In this document: positions 17,940 through 28,770 of the stretch, piece by piece
Layout: every line of letters begins with the position of its first letter
How positions within the stretch are numbered: position 1 is the first letter of the stretch
Assembly: GCA_047495785.1 (NCBI GenBank)
Contig: JBLDXI010000007.1
Span: 806,001-870,000 of the forward strand
Length of the DNA: 64,000 bases
Direction of reading: 5' to 3'
Source: Lepidodermella squamata
Lineage: Eukaryota; Gastrotricha
The notes under the pieces: generated by a model
What the model was told of the DNA's origin: nothing
Database searches by the model: none
What the model saw: the letters and a program-made list of their open reading frames with translations, nothing else
Made by a program: the position numbers and the translations under genes

Positions 17940-20900
17940 TTAAACCAGACGATCAAGAGTCGATTCGTAGTCCGAAAAATTGATGTAATCGACCACACCT
18001 TGGGGCAGATTAAGATATTCCAGCGATTTGCGCCGAGTCAAATAGCCAATGCCAAGATTCCGCCAAACCACAACGCGACACAGCGCCATTAAAGATCGAG
18101 GGTAGACTCGTTGCAATTTCGACTTGAGATAATGATGAAAATCAGCGCCGCAAAATCCGAGCCCGTAAACGTTGTCCAAATGTTGCAGCCATTTATCAAA
18201 ATCAGCTATGGGCGGTCGAGACCCGGATAGGGCCGAAATTTCGACAAAAATCTTCAGCAAGAAATCAGCCCATTTTCGACTGCCAATCGAGTACCAAAGG
18301 CTTAGAAATAAGCAACTTAAAGGCGGGAAATCGTAAGAAAAAGGATTTCGGCTGATAACAGCTCCAGCTCTCAGTAACGGCAGTACGGCCGATTTCAAAA
18401 TTCTTGCAATTTTTTCTTTTCGCAATGAATTAGCCGCTAGAGATGCGACATCGATCAAAACTGTTTCGAGCGGCGTAGCTCGATCAAGGTGGAATAAATC
18501 GAATCGATCGATCAATCCGGATGTTAGCGATAGGCCGGAAGCTGGGGTCGATTCGATTAGGGTAGAGACAGCTTCGGAGCTTTTTAGGGCCAGATGGGCG
18601 CTATAGTGAAGAGGTATCTCGCCGGTATTCAAATCACGAGATAGGGTATCAGCTCCGAAATCGACAAGACTTTTCACCATTGAATCGACTTTCTTTGAAA
18701 TAAATTTTTCGCGGGTGAAACACTGATCGCCGATACTGCGGCGTCCATGGTTGCAGACCTGCGATGAGAAATAAAAAATAAAAATAAAAATAAAATAAAA
18801 AATAAAACCAGAAAAAATATCGTCGCCAGTAGGATTTGAACCTACGCGCGGAGACCGCATCTGATTTCTAGTCAGACCCCTTAACCACTCGGGCATAGCG
18901 ACTTGCATGCCTCTACACAAATATTTACTGCTCTTGTTGATACGACGAATTGGTTGGTCTTACTACGACCTCAACAACAATATACGTCGCACTCTTTGAA
19001 AACAGGAAATATAAAGTTATATATACCATGTGCGATGTCCAGTCTCCGAGACGAAAATTAACGGACAGTATTTGGTAATGCACAATGCACATCATCTTCT
19101 GTGCGATTTCAAGTTCGGATTTTAAATGTATGAGCAATTTGTATAACGCAGAGAAATTAGGTACATCCAGGTATCGAACGTTACATAATTTTCCAGTCGT
19201 TGTCCAATCTGTGCTTTCGCGTATAAAATTCGAAGACATTCACTTCAATAATATTGAAGTGAATATGACCGTCATAATATGATATAATATATAATAATAA
19301 TAATATAATAATATAATAATAATATAATATATATAATATATCATATTATGACGGTCATATTCACTTCAATATTATACTTAGCTATACTAAACCGCTTTGA
19401 CAAACCTCGAAATCGGTCCTACTTAACCCGAAGACGACTCCCTTTTTAATGAAATGATTCGGAAATACTACAACTCAATTTCACAAATGAGTCGTGGCAA
19501 CTGATTCCGACCCTTCTTCACGCGTTGGTCTAATTAAAACGCGAAGCACTCATTTGATGCTGGTTTTATGCTTGTTTCTATCAAATTTCAGGTGAAAGGT
19601 GCTGTGTGGGTACTTTTTGGGAATCAACTTATTTTTAGAATTTTTTTGCCGAATTTAGGAAGGCAGAGAATTCAATATCTGTCCACAGAGAGGCACTATT
19701 TGCTAGGTTAATGCTTTCAACACAAAAACAACGGCTTAATTTGAAACGAACAACTAGCTACGCGTGGATCTGCGCATCAGAAAATAGCAACTTAACGCTC
19801 GGACCACATCCGATGCAATATATGTATGGATAAATGCAGAAGAGGGACAGAAAAAGATCGACTATGTCGGTTGCTCGCACAACCCCCGAAGTGAGAACCG
19901 ATGCTTCATCATTATAGCCACCTAACAAGGCGCAAGCGAACTTCGTGATCAAAACTGACTTGGCAACAAGCTCAGCAGAAAATAAGTTCAAGTTTCCGGA
20001 TGAAAGGCACCCGACATACTCCGAAAAGTCTCACATTTCAACATTTTAAATCAAGACAGTCTAGACTACTGTTGATCTCGAGGACATACTTCTCCGTTAT
20101 TTTTACATTTTTGTCTCAGAAATGCTGCTGATAGTATTTATGTTTATTCAGCGAACTGTTTCGGCTCAAACAGTTTTCAAGCCTTACAGATTGTCGCTAC
20201 TTTCGATAAACGCTTTTACAGGATACGACCCAAGGGATAATTTGTTATGCAAGGCTTCCCAGCAATTGGTTATTGACATCATTAACAACAGGACAGATTT
20301 ACTACCCGACTACAAAATTGAACTCAATTTCGCGAATGAAGGCCCTGGTGGAAACTTCGCCCCAAAAGTAGCTGTTGAGTACATCCGAAAAATGGAGGAC
20401 ATGCCTGATCCCAATCTGTACCCTGCGCCATTGAACATGGGCCCACTTCTAGCAGGCGGTTGCAAAAGTTGGGGAATGATGCCTAGCTATTTCAATATGG
20501 TAACTCTCGTTTCATCCTGCACTGCTCCGTCCCAAATCGCTCGCCGTTCGTTGTACCCCAACATCTTTAGGCCGCGATGTTCTGCCGAATTGTCCTTATA
20601 CTCGAGGATGCATTTCATCAAGAAAATGACCCCATGGCGACGCATAGCCTTGACGATGAATCTCAACACAAATCCTTTCAACTTCGAAACCGCATTGCTT
20701 TTCCACAAAATAGCGACTAATGAAGGATTTGAAGTTGTAACGTTCGAAGCGAGTCCGGATTTCAACGATGAAGTCATGGCCGCGCTGAAAAGGCTCGACA
20801 TTCGAATTTTCACACACGAAGCGGCGGAATCAATCGCTGGAATACGATTTTTATGCCAAGCTTTCAGGGCCGGGATGAGAGGACCGAAATATTTTTTCCT

Positions 20901-23808
20901 ATTCCAGTTCACCAGTTATGTCAATCCTGATTCAATAGCGACTGACGCCTACCCGCCAGGATGTACAAAAGAAATGATTTACGAGCAAACTAAACAGGCC
21001 TTGTACATTGGGATCCCCGTTGAAGCTGTAGGACGTGAGAACAGTGATGATAGGACAACTCTTGGTCATACTTTAAGAGATTTCGAAGCTCTGTTCGACA
21101 AATACACTAACGGCTACAGATCCCCAGACTACGATTTCCGCCACATGTGCTACGATAGAGCCCTGCAGGGGGCGATAATTCTCGATAAGACGGAAAAGTT
21201 GTTGGCAAAGCAAAATCTATCACTGAGAGATTATCGGAAATTTCCGCGCGAAGTGATGTTGGCGACAAACCAAAGTGCAGCTGAGATAGACTTCTGGAAC
21301 CTTCGGCATGGTCGTTTCCGTTATTCTAAACGGCTCGAATTCGATAATGAGCCTCAAATAGTCACCCGTTGGACGCCGGAAGCTGGTTTGCAACTACTAG
21401 GCAAAATTTCATGCCGCGAAAATTCGACGGCGACAAGCGCAGATTCTTACGAAATCACTCGAATCGATAAGAATTTTCAATGGATTTTCCCACGAGATAA
21501 TGCATTGAAAAATACTGTTATTATCGATATTTCTTGGCAAATTTTCGGCATAATAGCGGGGTCAGCAATTTTAATTTCCTTTTTCCAACTTTCCATACTG
21601 ATCAGAATTTTGATGGCTGAAATCAATAACCATGACAAGCCTATCGCATTAGTAAGTATGGCAATTGTCCTAGCTGCCCTAAATTTGAATGGAACGGCTG
21701 TGGCTTTTATTTTCCCGAATGACCTCGCTTCTCCAGACGGATCTTGCGTCACTAGGGCGGTGATGCTTGTACTAGGGATATCGACGCTACACAGTTGTAT
21801 GAGCATGGTCCTTTTCCGGGTTCACAGAAATCTTCCGGCGCAAACGTTGCTAATGTCGCGAAGCTCAAATTTGCTTCAGACGGCGAATGTTTCGGAGCGA
21901 CCGACACGTACAGCTCAAATTCCTATCGGAAGGGCTTCGATAGTAGCGCCGCGATCTGTCGCGCCGACAAACGAATTATTGCCAACATATGCAGGCCAAA
22001 TACGGCGGGTGTCGGTAGTCAGCCTGCAAGGGGAGGCAACCACGCCTGTGAGGAGGAAATCGTCCGTCGTAACTATGCCGAACCCTCCCGAGCCGATTGG
22101 AACTAACAACCGCGAAGTTCTCCTACCTTCGTTATGTTTCCTAATGGTGAATGTCGGGGTTTTAGCGGCGTGGTTGATATCTGACCCCCTAACAGCTGCC
22201 GAAGTCGTGATTGGCAATCAACTGTATGATGAGCTAACGGACACGTACTCGACATATATTGGCACTGTCTGCCGAAGTAGTTCGGGGGAAGTGTGGGCGG
22301 CTGCTTTATTCGGCTTGAATGCGATTCCGCTGATCGTGGGCATTTTCTGCGCTTTGAAGCTGCGCTATAACAAGCGATCGGCATCTATGCCGGATTTGCG
22401 TTTCTATCAAGTAGCTATCATTTTCTCCGCCTCGCTGTACGGCTGTGCTTTTGGCGCTGTTTTCATCGTAGTGCCCGGAGTACTTCCGCAAATTATTGTC
22501 GCAGTTTCAGTTTTGATCTATTCGCTAAGTTTGAGCCTGGTTACCTGCTACCCAACTGCGAGGGTTCTGTTCTCAAGAGAAACAAGACGAACTTCGGAAA
22601 GTTCGCAGTTTTGACGAAATTGGCGAAAGGCTCGGTCTAAATCGACTCAAAACTTCATTGTACAACAGTTCTAATTCAAATTCAAATGTGCTCCCAGCCA
22701 ATAAAAACGCAAAAAAACAACAGATAACAAACAAAAAATATCTTCTTTTAAAATGAAAAATCAGGGTTCTAACATTAAGCACAAGATTTCTCCTTAATTT
22801 GTTTTTTTGAATTTTACACCTTCCCTTGAATCAAGTAAAAAATTAAAGCTACCAAGACCTCAATTTTAGGGGTGCAAATACGAAGACCCTTAGCTACAGC
22901 GTGTCCCATAAGTAACACAAGCAAAGAAAATACACGGAATAGGGTTCAGAAACTCTAAAATGAGAGACGAAGGCACATCTCACGGCCAGAAAATTTTTAG
23001 AAAAATTGAAAAATCACGAGAATAGTAATCAAGTGAGTCACGTTAATCGTTAATGGGATTAAAAAAGTTCGGAGAAATTTGGTCCAACCGGGTAAAATAC
23101 CGAATAGTACCGAACCAGTTACCATCGGGGTTTTGCCGGGTTTTCTCCGGAAACATGGAATATTTTCTCGGTAGGTTTATTTAAAAAATTGTTGAAATTC
23201 CTACAAAAATTTGCCAAATAAAAAAATTGTTGCGCAACTTCTGGGACACGCTGTATTACTAAATTTATTTTCACCTGAAATAGCGGAAAATAACGCTGAC
23301 CATCACCGATCGCCACATCTGCCGATGCGCCGTGAAGGAGGAGGATTCGAACCCCAGCATCGAAGTAGCACTCAATCGCCCGGTGCAATAGCGCCGCCAT
23401 CAGGCATTGCGGAATTTTGCCCTCCTTTCGCCGAACCAACGTCATCTCCAGCAAATAAGCATCGCCAACACTGACCGCATACCACAACAGCAACTCGAAT
23501 CGGCAGAATGACAACTCGGAGAATTGCATCAACTGATTGGCGAAAATGTGATAGGCTGAATACAACTCATTTCCGTTGACTTCCTTGACAGGTTCCAGTA
23601 TCAGTGTCTTCCCACCATGATTTTCAGGGGCTGCCAGCAGCAAACCGTGGAATGACTCGGTTTTGCAATCTTCTACTACTCCGATGTTGCAAACGCTTGA
23701 AGTCTTGTTCGGTTGATGGGCAAGGCTCGCGGTTTTATGAAGCCCTTCAAAATAGCCCGGTAGCGTAAAAACGCAATTTTCACCAAGTAAACACTGAGAA
23801 AATTCCAT
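17940..23808 (-). CDS. ASB-like ankyrin/SOCS-box protein B, two exons separated by a 4.5 kb intron
   Basis: Exon 1 is 23808-23275 and ends FPLFQ at CAG|gtgaaa. Exon 2 is 18758-17940 and begins after tcgcag with VCNHGRR. Both junctions are phase 0, and the joined product is 450 aa, very close to copy A (445 aa). Across the junction it stays colinear with copy D, where FPIIRLCYDG occupies the same place. Exon 1 holds the family N-terminus (GYFEGLHKTAS). Exon 2 holds ankyrin-like repeats (GEIPLHYSAHLALKS) and the SOCS-box-like end (YPRSLMALCRVVVWRNL, LNLPQGVVDYI). The intron 23274-18759 holds the second GABA-B-like gene on the other strand, a tRNA-Ser, a MITE and a palindrome. The alternative is a gene broken by insertion, with no splicing across the gap. 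Confidence 0.65.
18821..18902 (-). tRNA. tRNA-Ser (anticodon AGA), copy 2
   Basis: Reverse-strand copy of the tRNA at 4667. Its 3' end is followed by A/T-rich (AAATA)n sequence leading to the exon 2 acceptor of the ASB-like gene at 18758, so it sits within 65 bases of a splice site. The adjoining sequence in copy 1 is not shared beyond the tRNA. Confidence 0.95.
19250..19373. repeat. Perfect AT-rich palindrome
   Basis: Left arm 19250-19286 and right arm 19337-19373 are exact reverse complements (37 bases, containing GACCGTC). The 50-base spacer is made only of A and T. The left side adds a smaller nested palindrome around 19239-19262. It should form a strong hairpin or cruciform. It lies in the large ASB-like intron, upstream of the GABA-B-like gene. 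Confidence 0.9.
20122..22614 (+). CDS. GABA-B-like class C GPCR, copy 2 (single exon, nested)
   Basis: 830 aa with signal peptide (MLLIVFMFIQRTVSAQ) and a Venus-flytrap domain nearly identical to copy 1 (PYRLSLLSIN, FANEGPGGNF). There is no cysteine-rich domain, and seven membrane segments follow. The long loop before the fourth segment is the main divergent region against copy 1: it is longer, with different Ser/Thr/Arg-rich sequence. The C-tail is about 20 residues and has no coiled coil. The gene is intronless and lies inside the 4.5 kb intron of the ASB-like gene B, on the opposite strand. It is inverted relative to copy 1, about 12.7 kb away. Conservation of the ligand-binding half, with drift confined to cytosolic parts, suggests selection or gene conversion. 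Confidence 0.85.
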   Translation: MLLIVFMFIQRTVSAQTVFKPYRLSLLSINAFTGYDPRDNLLCKASQQLVIDIINNRTDLLPDYKIELNFANEGPGGNFAPKVAVEYIRKMEDMPDPNLYPAPLNMGPLLAGGCKSWGMMPSYFNMVTLVSSCTAPSQIARRSLYPNIFRPRCSAELSLYSRMHFIKKMTPWRRIALTMNLNTNPFNFETALLFHKIATNEGFEVVTFEASPDFNDEVMAALKRLDIRIFTHEAAESIAGIRFLCQAFRAGMRGPKYFFLFQFTSYVNPDSIATDAYPPGCTKEMIYEQTKQALYIGIPVEAVGRENSDDRTTLGHTLRDFEALFDKYTNGYRSPDYDFRHMCYDRALQGAIILDKTEKLLAKQNLSLRDYRKFPREVMLATNQSAAEIDFWNLRHGRFRYSKRLEFDNEPQIVTRWTPEAGLQLLGKISCRENSTATSADSYEITRIDKNFQWIFPRDNALKNTVIIDISWQIFGIIAGSAILISFFQLSILIRILMAEINNHDKPIALVSMAIVLAALNLNGTAVAFIFPNDLASPDGSCVTRAVMLVLGISTLHSCMSMVLFRVHRNLPAQTLLMSRSSNLLQTANVSERPTRTAQIPIGRASIVAPRSVAPTNELLPTYAGQIRRVSVVSLQGEATTPVRRKSSVVTMPNPPEPIGTNNREVLLPSLCFLMVNVGVLAAWLISDPLTAAEVVIGNQLYDELTDTYSTYIGTVCRSSSGEVWAAALFGLNAIPLIVGIFCALKLRYNKRSASMPDLRFYQVAIIFSASLYGCAFGAVFIVVPGVLPQIIVAVSVLIYSLSLSLVTCYPTARVLFSRETRRTSESSQF
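22845..22890. repeat. Fragment of the dispersed repeat (tail end)
   Basis: CCTCAATTTTAGGGGTGCAA (about 22859-22878) also occurs at 48108-48127 and resembles the 3' parts of the repeats at 9745 and 42537. It abuts the MITE that follows. Confidence 0.55.
22897..23253. mobile_element. TA-flanked MITE (Tc1/mariner type), copy 1, 357 bp
   Basis: Starts CAGCGTGTCCCATAAG and ends CTTCTGGGACACGCTG, so the terminal repeats match over about 12-16 bases. TA lies on both sides (22895-22896 and 23254-23255), the target duplication of Tc1/mariner elements. No transposase. Internal sequence is shared in reverse with 59270-59606. It sits just inside the 5' splice site of the ASB-like gene B intron. Confidence 0.85.
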
Positions 23809-23975
23809 AATTTCTACAATTAAAAAAAATCAAATTAAATCGAACAATAGGTATAGGTTGTATATAAGTGAGAAGATAAGAATCAGGATGTAACCGGAAA
23901 TCGATCACTATTCGAAAGTATTCAACTCAAGTTTGGCACAAAACACGCCGACCACCTTAATTGTTCAATGTCTCT

Positions 23976-25825
23976 CTAAGAATTAAGCATTCGCAGGAGG
24001 TAGTTATGCTCGCCAAAAATGAGATAATCGTTGATTGGTAAAGGGATTAGTCGATTTGGTGGAGAGCAGAGTTTCGAAATCGCGACGTGCCTAGCAATGT
24101 AACCAGCGGGGAGTTGCTTCAAGACAGTGCGTCGAGCTAGCTGGCGTAACGAAAGAGGGTATCGAGTTCGGATGTTGTCGAGAAAACGAAGCGCGTAACT
24201 ATTCCAGCCGATGAGCTCCAATCGCTTCAAATGATCACTGCACTTTTTGATATTTACAGAAGCACTTGCTCGCAGATCGACGATGAGGTCGAAAATGCGA
24301 CTCGGCCAATTTAAACCATCAATGCCGTGAACCAGCCAGCTTAACATACAAAATCTGACGATTGCACGAAGTTCTATAAAATTAAAAAAATATTACTAAA
24401 ATACCGGACGAGTTGAACTTGGAAAATTTTGGATTTGCAGGTGAATACAATTTTTTTTACATTTTTTGGTTTTGGACAGTATTAATTATAAGCTGATGAG
24501 AGCGATTTTTTTCTTGAATTGCTTAAAAATTCGACCCGAATTCGAGGGGCGAACCTCCTCACACCGCTGCATATGCAAATGGGCGGCCAAAGTAACATAT
24601 AATTTTTCAATTTTCACAAATAATATCAATAGGAAATTACCAAAAATGAGACAAAAATGAAAATAAATTAAAAATTAGCAGAAAAATCAGGAATGCCATT
24701 GCCAAAAAATTGTTCGAATTGTTCTTACGAAAGTTCATTTATAACCTACGAAAACAAGGTTTTGCTTATAGATATCACTCGATAGGGTATCATTAATGTT
24801 GGAAATTTCAACAACAAAATATTCTTACCCATATCACTTTTGGGACAGAATGGGTCGCGCTCCATTCGAACGCCACTACGCAACAGCGGCAAGACGGCTC
24901 CTTCTAGAATTCTAGCCACCTTGAAAGACCGATTCGGATCATCGCCCGCCGTCGCTAGAGCCGCATCCAAAAACGCAACTTCAATCGAATTCGCTTTGAT
25001 GTAGCCAAATTTACGCCTCAGCCGGGCGATGTAGTTCGAATGAAGATTCAGATAGCTTGCCGGGGTGCTCAGGATAATCAACTGTGAAGCATTCGCACTT
25101 CGAAGCGCAAGGTGACTGACGAAATGAATCGGGAGCTCACGCGATTTTGTCAGCGGCGTCGATAGAGTTGCGCCATTTTCAATCAAATATCTCAAGGTCA
25201 GGTCAACCGAATTCGACAAAGGGTTCCTAACCCGACCGTGGTTGTGATAGATCTCAGCATCGCGAATCGGAGCTCCGTCGTAACACAGTCGAATGATGGG
25301 GAAATCTCGAATTTTCGAACCAAGAGCTAAATCGGGCGAAACGCCATAGCGAAGCAGAAGCATGACACCCTCCTCAAATTTCGAGTCGATGCATCGCCTT
25401 AACAGCGCCGCTAAAATGCATTTAGGAATGACAAACGGATGGTTGTCCAGGGTTACTTTCAAATGTTCAGGCGTTCGGCTGCAAATCGAGCACCAGAGCA
25501 GAATTTCGATTCGACAATCAGCGAAACCAGGTGTGCTAGGCATTAAAGCTTCGATAATTTTTCGGTACAGGAAATGAGCTTCGGAGTATGACAGCCGTCT
25601 AGGTGAGTGGAGCAGCAAATGCGAATCGCGTAGGTCAGGGGAGGTCAGGGTTAGCCCGTCAAGTTCGCCGCTGTTTTTCGCTTCGATTACAGAACAGTCG
25701 GCACGTGAGCACATTTTACGCATGACCTCGCGATAGGCGTCCAGCGCTGTCGAACGAAGATCAGTGTCATAATTCTCCCGAGTGAGAGGACAACCAGGTT
25801 GGCATATAATATGCTTGTGAATCAT
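23976..25825 (-). CDS. ASB-like ankyrin/SOCS-box protein D, two exons
   Basis: Exon 1 is 25825-24829 (donor GG|gtaagaat style, ATG-G|gtaag). Exon 2 is 24373-23976 (acceptor ttatag|AACTT). Joined, they give 464 aa, the family length. Exon 1 carries the N-terminus with MIHKHIICQPGCPL, the ankyrin-like core (RELPIHFVSHLALRS, GVMLLLRYGVSPDLAL) and a LRSGV segment. Exon 2 carries the SOCS-box-like end: YPLSLRQLARRTVLKQL, then LIPLPINDYLIF, the clearest LPLP-x-x-x-YL match in the family. Intron of about 455 bases; no feature seen in it. Expected role: substrate receptor of an Elongin-Cullin ubiquitin ligase, by family analogy. Confidence 0.7.
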
Positions 25826-26100
25826 TGCGAAATTAAATTTCTAAGACAAGTTAGAAAAGAGAAAAACTAAAATCTATTTCGCAAATGTAACAAAGAGAAG
25901 ATGACAATTACGTAACAAAATATCAGCAAAATTGAAACACACTAAACAAACTTTTACACATCAAAAATATTTCTCTCTCAATAAAAATGATAAAATTTTC
26001 CAAAACAAAATATTTCACAGCATTAAGGAGGAATACTTAAAATTCACAAATTTCATTTTCTGGGTAAACAAATTAGCGAAAAAACAAATAAAAATCATTG

Positions 26101-27519
26101 TTAGATCATTTTTCCGACGTCAAGTTCGTCGAAATCGAGGTAGCTCGCCATGTTACCAGGCAATTGGAAAATCGAACTCAACCGAGCCGAACAACCAACG
26201 GGCAAACAGCGGAGGACAGCTCGCCGGGCGGTTGATTTCAGCGATCTCGGAAAAGCCGAGTTCAACTTTGCTAGCATTAAAAGTTCCCCTCTTGTGTCTT
26301 CGTCCACAGCTAGACCATCCGATTCATCAAATTTTAACCTACTAGCAGAGGTTCTAGTCATATCAGTCAAGAGTCGAGGCGAAAACAGTTTTTCTGGTTG
26401 AACTTGCCCTTCAATCAGAATTTCGAGAAACGAATGGGAAAATTTGTAAGACGGCAAGTAGTTCATTACTTTCCGAATCTTTCTCAGTTCGGTTGAGTTG
26501 ATAGCTAGCTGAAACCTAGCTCCAGCTCGTAACAAGGCTAAAAGGCCAAAAATCAACATTTTAGCTATCTCTTTCGCCTTGAAATGACCCGGGCGTTGGC
26601 AAAGCAGGAAGTAAAAGCTTTGAAAAGCTGCATAAAAGGGCGATTCCGAAGAATTGTGACAACAGTTTAGGAAGTCGCGACCCAGCTCAATTATCATCAA
26701 GGCGGCTTCCGGGCAAATTACAGCAACATCAACAACAAACCACATAATTTGAAATAAATTTCCATTTGAAATCGGGTTTTCAATCGGGTAAGACATGGGA
26801 AAAGGTTCGAATAAGGCCAACTCTCTACTTGCTCCCTGGCGAATCAGAGACATCAAAATTTTAGCGTGATTACGCGACAATTCCTCGTTGCATTCGATTA
26901 AACCTCGACCTCGAAGATTTTCCGAAAGTTTCCAGACGGCGAGATAAATCGGGCGGTATATACCGCGCCAGATAAAGACAGATACGTTGCCTTTTAGCAT
27001 AGCATCAACACCTTCGAAAAATCCGATTTCAATCGACTTCAAAAGAACTGAAGTCAGGACACATTTCGGAATAACATGACCGGCTAATATCAAAACCCTC
27101 CAAAGTTCCATCTCATTACAGGACTCAATTGTCATCGTGAGAAGAAGGTGAACCTCAGGCGAGTAGTCCGGAATCATTGTGTATCGATGACGAGATGGGT
27201 TTAGATCCGAGACTATAGAATTAATGGCGAATTTCCGAAAATTCACGAGAAATTCGTTTGAGCGAGGTCGTAAGAGATCCAAGTAAAAATGGCCTCCACA
27301 ATAGAATTTCCCGTCGACCCAACTCAGCAGCCTGTTCTCCTCCTCGATCATAGGCGCAGCCAGTGAAACGTTCATTTCAACTTGCTGTTCGAAAACGGGC
27401 GATTTCACGCCGAGTTGAAGAATTACTGCGTTGATGATCGGTTTCGCCTTGGCTAGAATCGATTCCCGAAACCCAGGATGAGACATCGGGCAAAAACCGC
27501 AACAATGGTTCGAAGCCAT
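26101..27519 (-). CDS. ASB-like ankyrin/SOCS-box protein E, 472 aa
   Basis: Intact single-exon frame with a His/Cys-rich start (MASNHCCGFCPMSH). The central region aligns with copies A, B and D (CVLTSVLLKSIEIGFFEGVD resembles the CIMTSLLQVA region of A) but ankyrin consensus residues are few. The C-terminus has FPRSLKSTARRAVLRCLPVG, then QLPGNMASYLDFDE, in place of the SOCS box, with the Cys of LCR replaced by Ala. The four ASB-like genes all run on the minus strand and keep the same C-terminal layout. The start at 27519 is kept because it puts the Cys/His motif at the same distance from the N-terminus as in the other copies. Confidence 0.65.
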   Translation of the reverse strand: MASNHCCGFCPMSHPGFRESILAKAKPIINAVILQLGVKSPVFEQQVEMNVSLAAPMIEEENRLLSWVDGKFYCGGHFYLDLLRPRSNEFLVNFRKFAINSIVSDLNPSRHRYTMIPDYSPEVHLLLTMTIESCNEMELWRVLILAGHVIPKCVLTSVLLKSIEIGFFEGVDAMLKGNVSVFIWRGIYRPIYLAVWKLSENLRGRGLIECNEELSRNHAKILMSLIRQGASRELALFEPFPMSYPIENPISNGNLFQIMWFVVDVAVICPEAALMIIELGRDFLNCCHNSSESPFYAAFQSFYFLLCQRPGHFKAKEIAKMLIFGLLALLRAGARFQLAINSTELRKIRKVMNYLPSYKFSHSFLEILIEGQVQPEKLFSPRLLTDMTRTSASRLKFDESDGLAVDEDTRGELLMLAKLNSAFPRSLKSTARRAVLRCLPVGCSARLSSIFQLPGNMASYLDFDELDVGKMI

Positions 27520-27618
27520 GATCCAAAAATGATCCTAAAATAACATATTCGAGGAAAAATGACAATTTATTACGAGCTTGAAATTCGCCACGCCAAATGA
27601 TAAATTGAAATGAATTAA

Positions 27619-28601
27619 CCCTTTAATGCCGGCAGCTACTTAGTTTATACAAATTGAGTATACTCATTGGGGAAAATTCACTCATTTTGAGTTAGCTAAC
27701 ATGCAACTTGTGTAAACTCAGTCTGGGAGGCGTTTTTCTGGCTTCTTGGCTTAGGCCGACTATACACACGTGTCACCTGAGTTTACTCATGCTTGAAAAC
27801 TTGTATAAACTCGCGCTTGAGTTAACACAGGAAGAGCGCAAAAATCACATGTATTTTATTCAAGATTTTACAAAATTGATAAAATTGATAAAAAGTTCGC
27901 GATAAAACAGCATGCAGTGGCAACTGGAACGTCGGCTTGCGGCGCAATATCAGCAGCGCAGGTAGACTTCGCGACCAGTTGTTGGCGAGCGCGCTTCGGA
28001 TCCACTGTAGGTACCGCTAAAAGAGGTTGACTTGCCATATTTGAAATAAAACTTAAAATATAAACTAAAGATGTGTGATTTTATGCGCTCTCCCTGTGCA
28101 GTTTATATGTCCGATCGTATGCATTATGAGTGAGCATTTATTATTGCGTAACTATAGAAAACGCATTACTGTTACGCAATGTTATGTTGCGCAACATCTG
28201 CCACGCCATGCGTGCACATCATGTCCTGAATTAATTATTTTCCCCACCAAAAATGAAAAAACGAGATATCGAAATAACTATAGGTGCATGAGTAAACTCA
28301 AGCGACAGTTGTGTTAATACAAAACTGTTTGCATCGATGCACACAAAATAGGCCGCCCGCGCGACCCCCGTGTCATATGGTCGAAATTTGACTGAGTTTA
28401 CACAAAAAGCAGGCGTACCCGTGATTTGCGCGCTCACCTGTGTTACGTAATCAACGCGGCGAGTCTGCGGTTTTCGGAATCGGGTAGTCCAGATGGCCGT
28501 CTAAAATTTTGCAAAGCCGTTTTTCCGGCATAAATCGGGAAGTATGAGAATTCAGGGTGAATAGCCGCAGTTTGAGTATACACGTTCCCGGCATTAGAGG
28601 G
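27619..28601. mobile_element. piggyBac-like non-autonomous element, 983 bp
   Basis: Terminal inverted repeats CCCTTTAATGCCGG and CCGGCATTAGAGGG lie directly next to TTAA on both sides (27615-27618 and 28602-28605), the piggyBac target duplication. No transposase frame is present. The interior repeats a palindromic motif of TGAGTTTACTCA type many times, for example near 27650, 27712, 27780, 27810, 28291 and 28395. It separates the ASB-like array from the F-box array. Confidence 0.85.
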
Positions 28602-28770
28602 TTAAAAAGTTCAATCTAACATTTAAAAAAAATTAGACATCTGAAGGTTTGGTTTAATCACAGGATTTAGCGTAGGGTGGATTAGTTTTCGAGCAAATCA
28701 ACAAAATCAGAACAACAAATGAATTTCACTTCATTCAATCTCACTTGTCCATGTTTTTGATTGCCAAGAA

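Noticed and set aside
18759-18920. N-terminal extension of the 17940 frame to a Met at 18920
   Set aside because: It reads through the antisense of tRNA-Ser and an A/T-rich run. The family alignment supports a splice acceptor at 18759 instead.
18925-19239. 104-aa open frame upstream of the tRNA-Ser copy
   Set aside because: Borders the palindrome and shows no similarity to the ASB-like N-terminus. Likely chance.
18821-22614. Simple inverted duplication of the tRNA-Ser plus GABA-B-like segment from 4667-7452
   Set aside because: The second tRNA-Ser lies on the 5' side of the receptor, whereas in the first locus it lies beyond the 3' end. One inversion does not explain both.
23119-23274. C-terminal part of the 23808 frame
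   Set aside because: It is intron and MITE sequence after a plausible 5' splice site at 23274.
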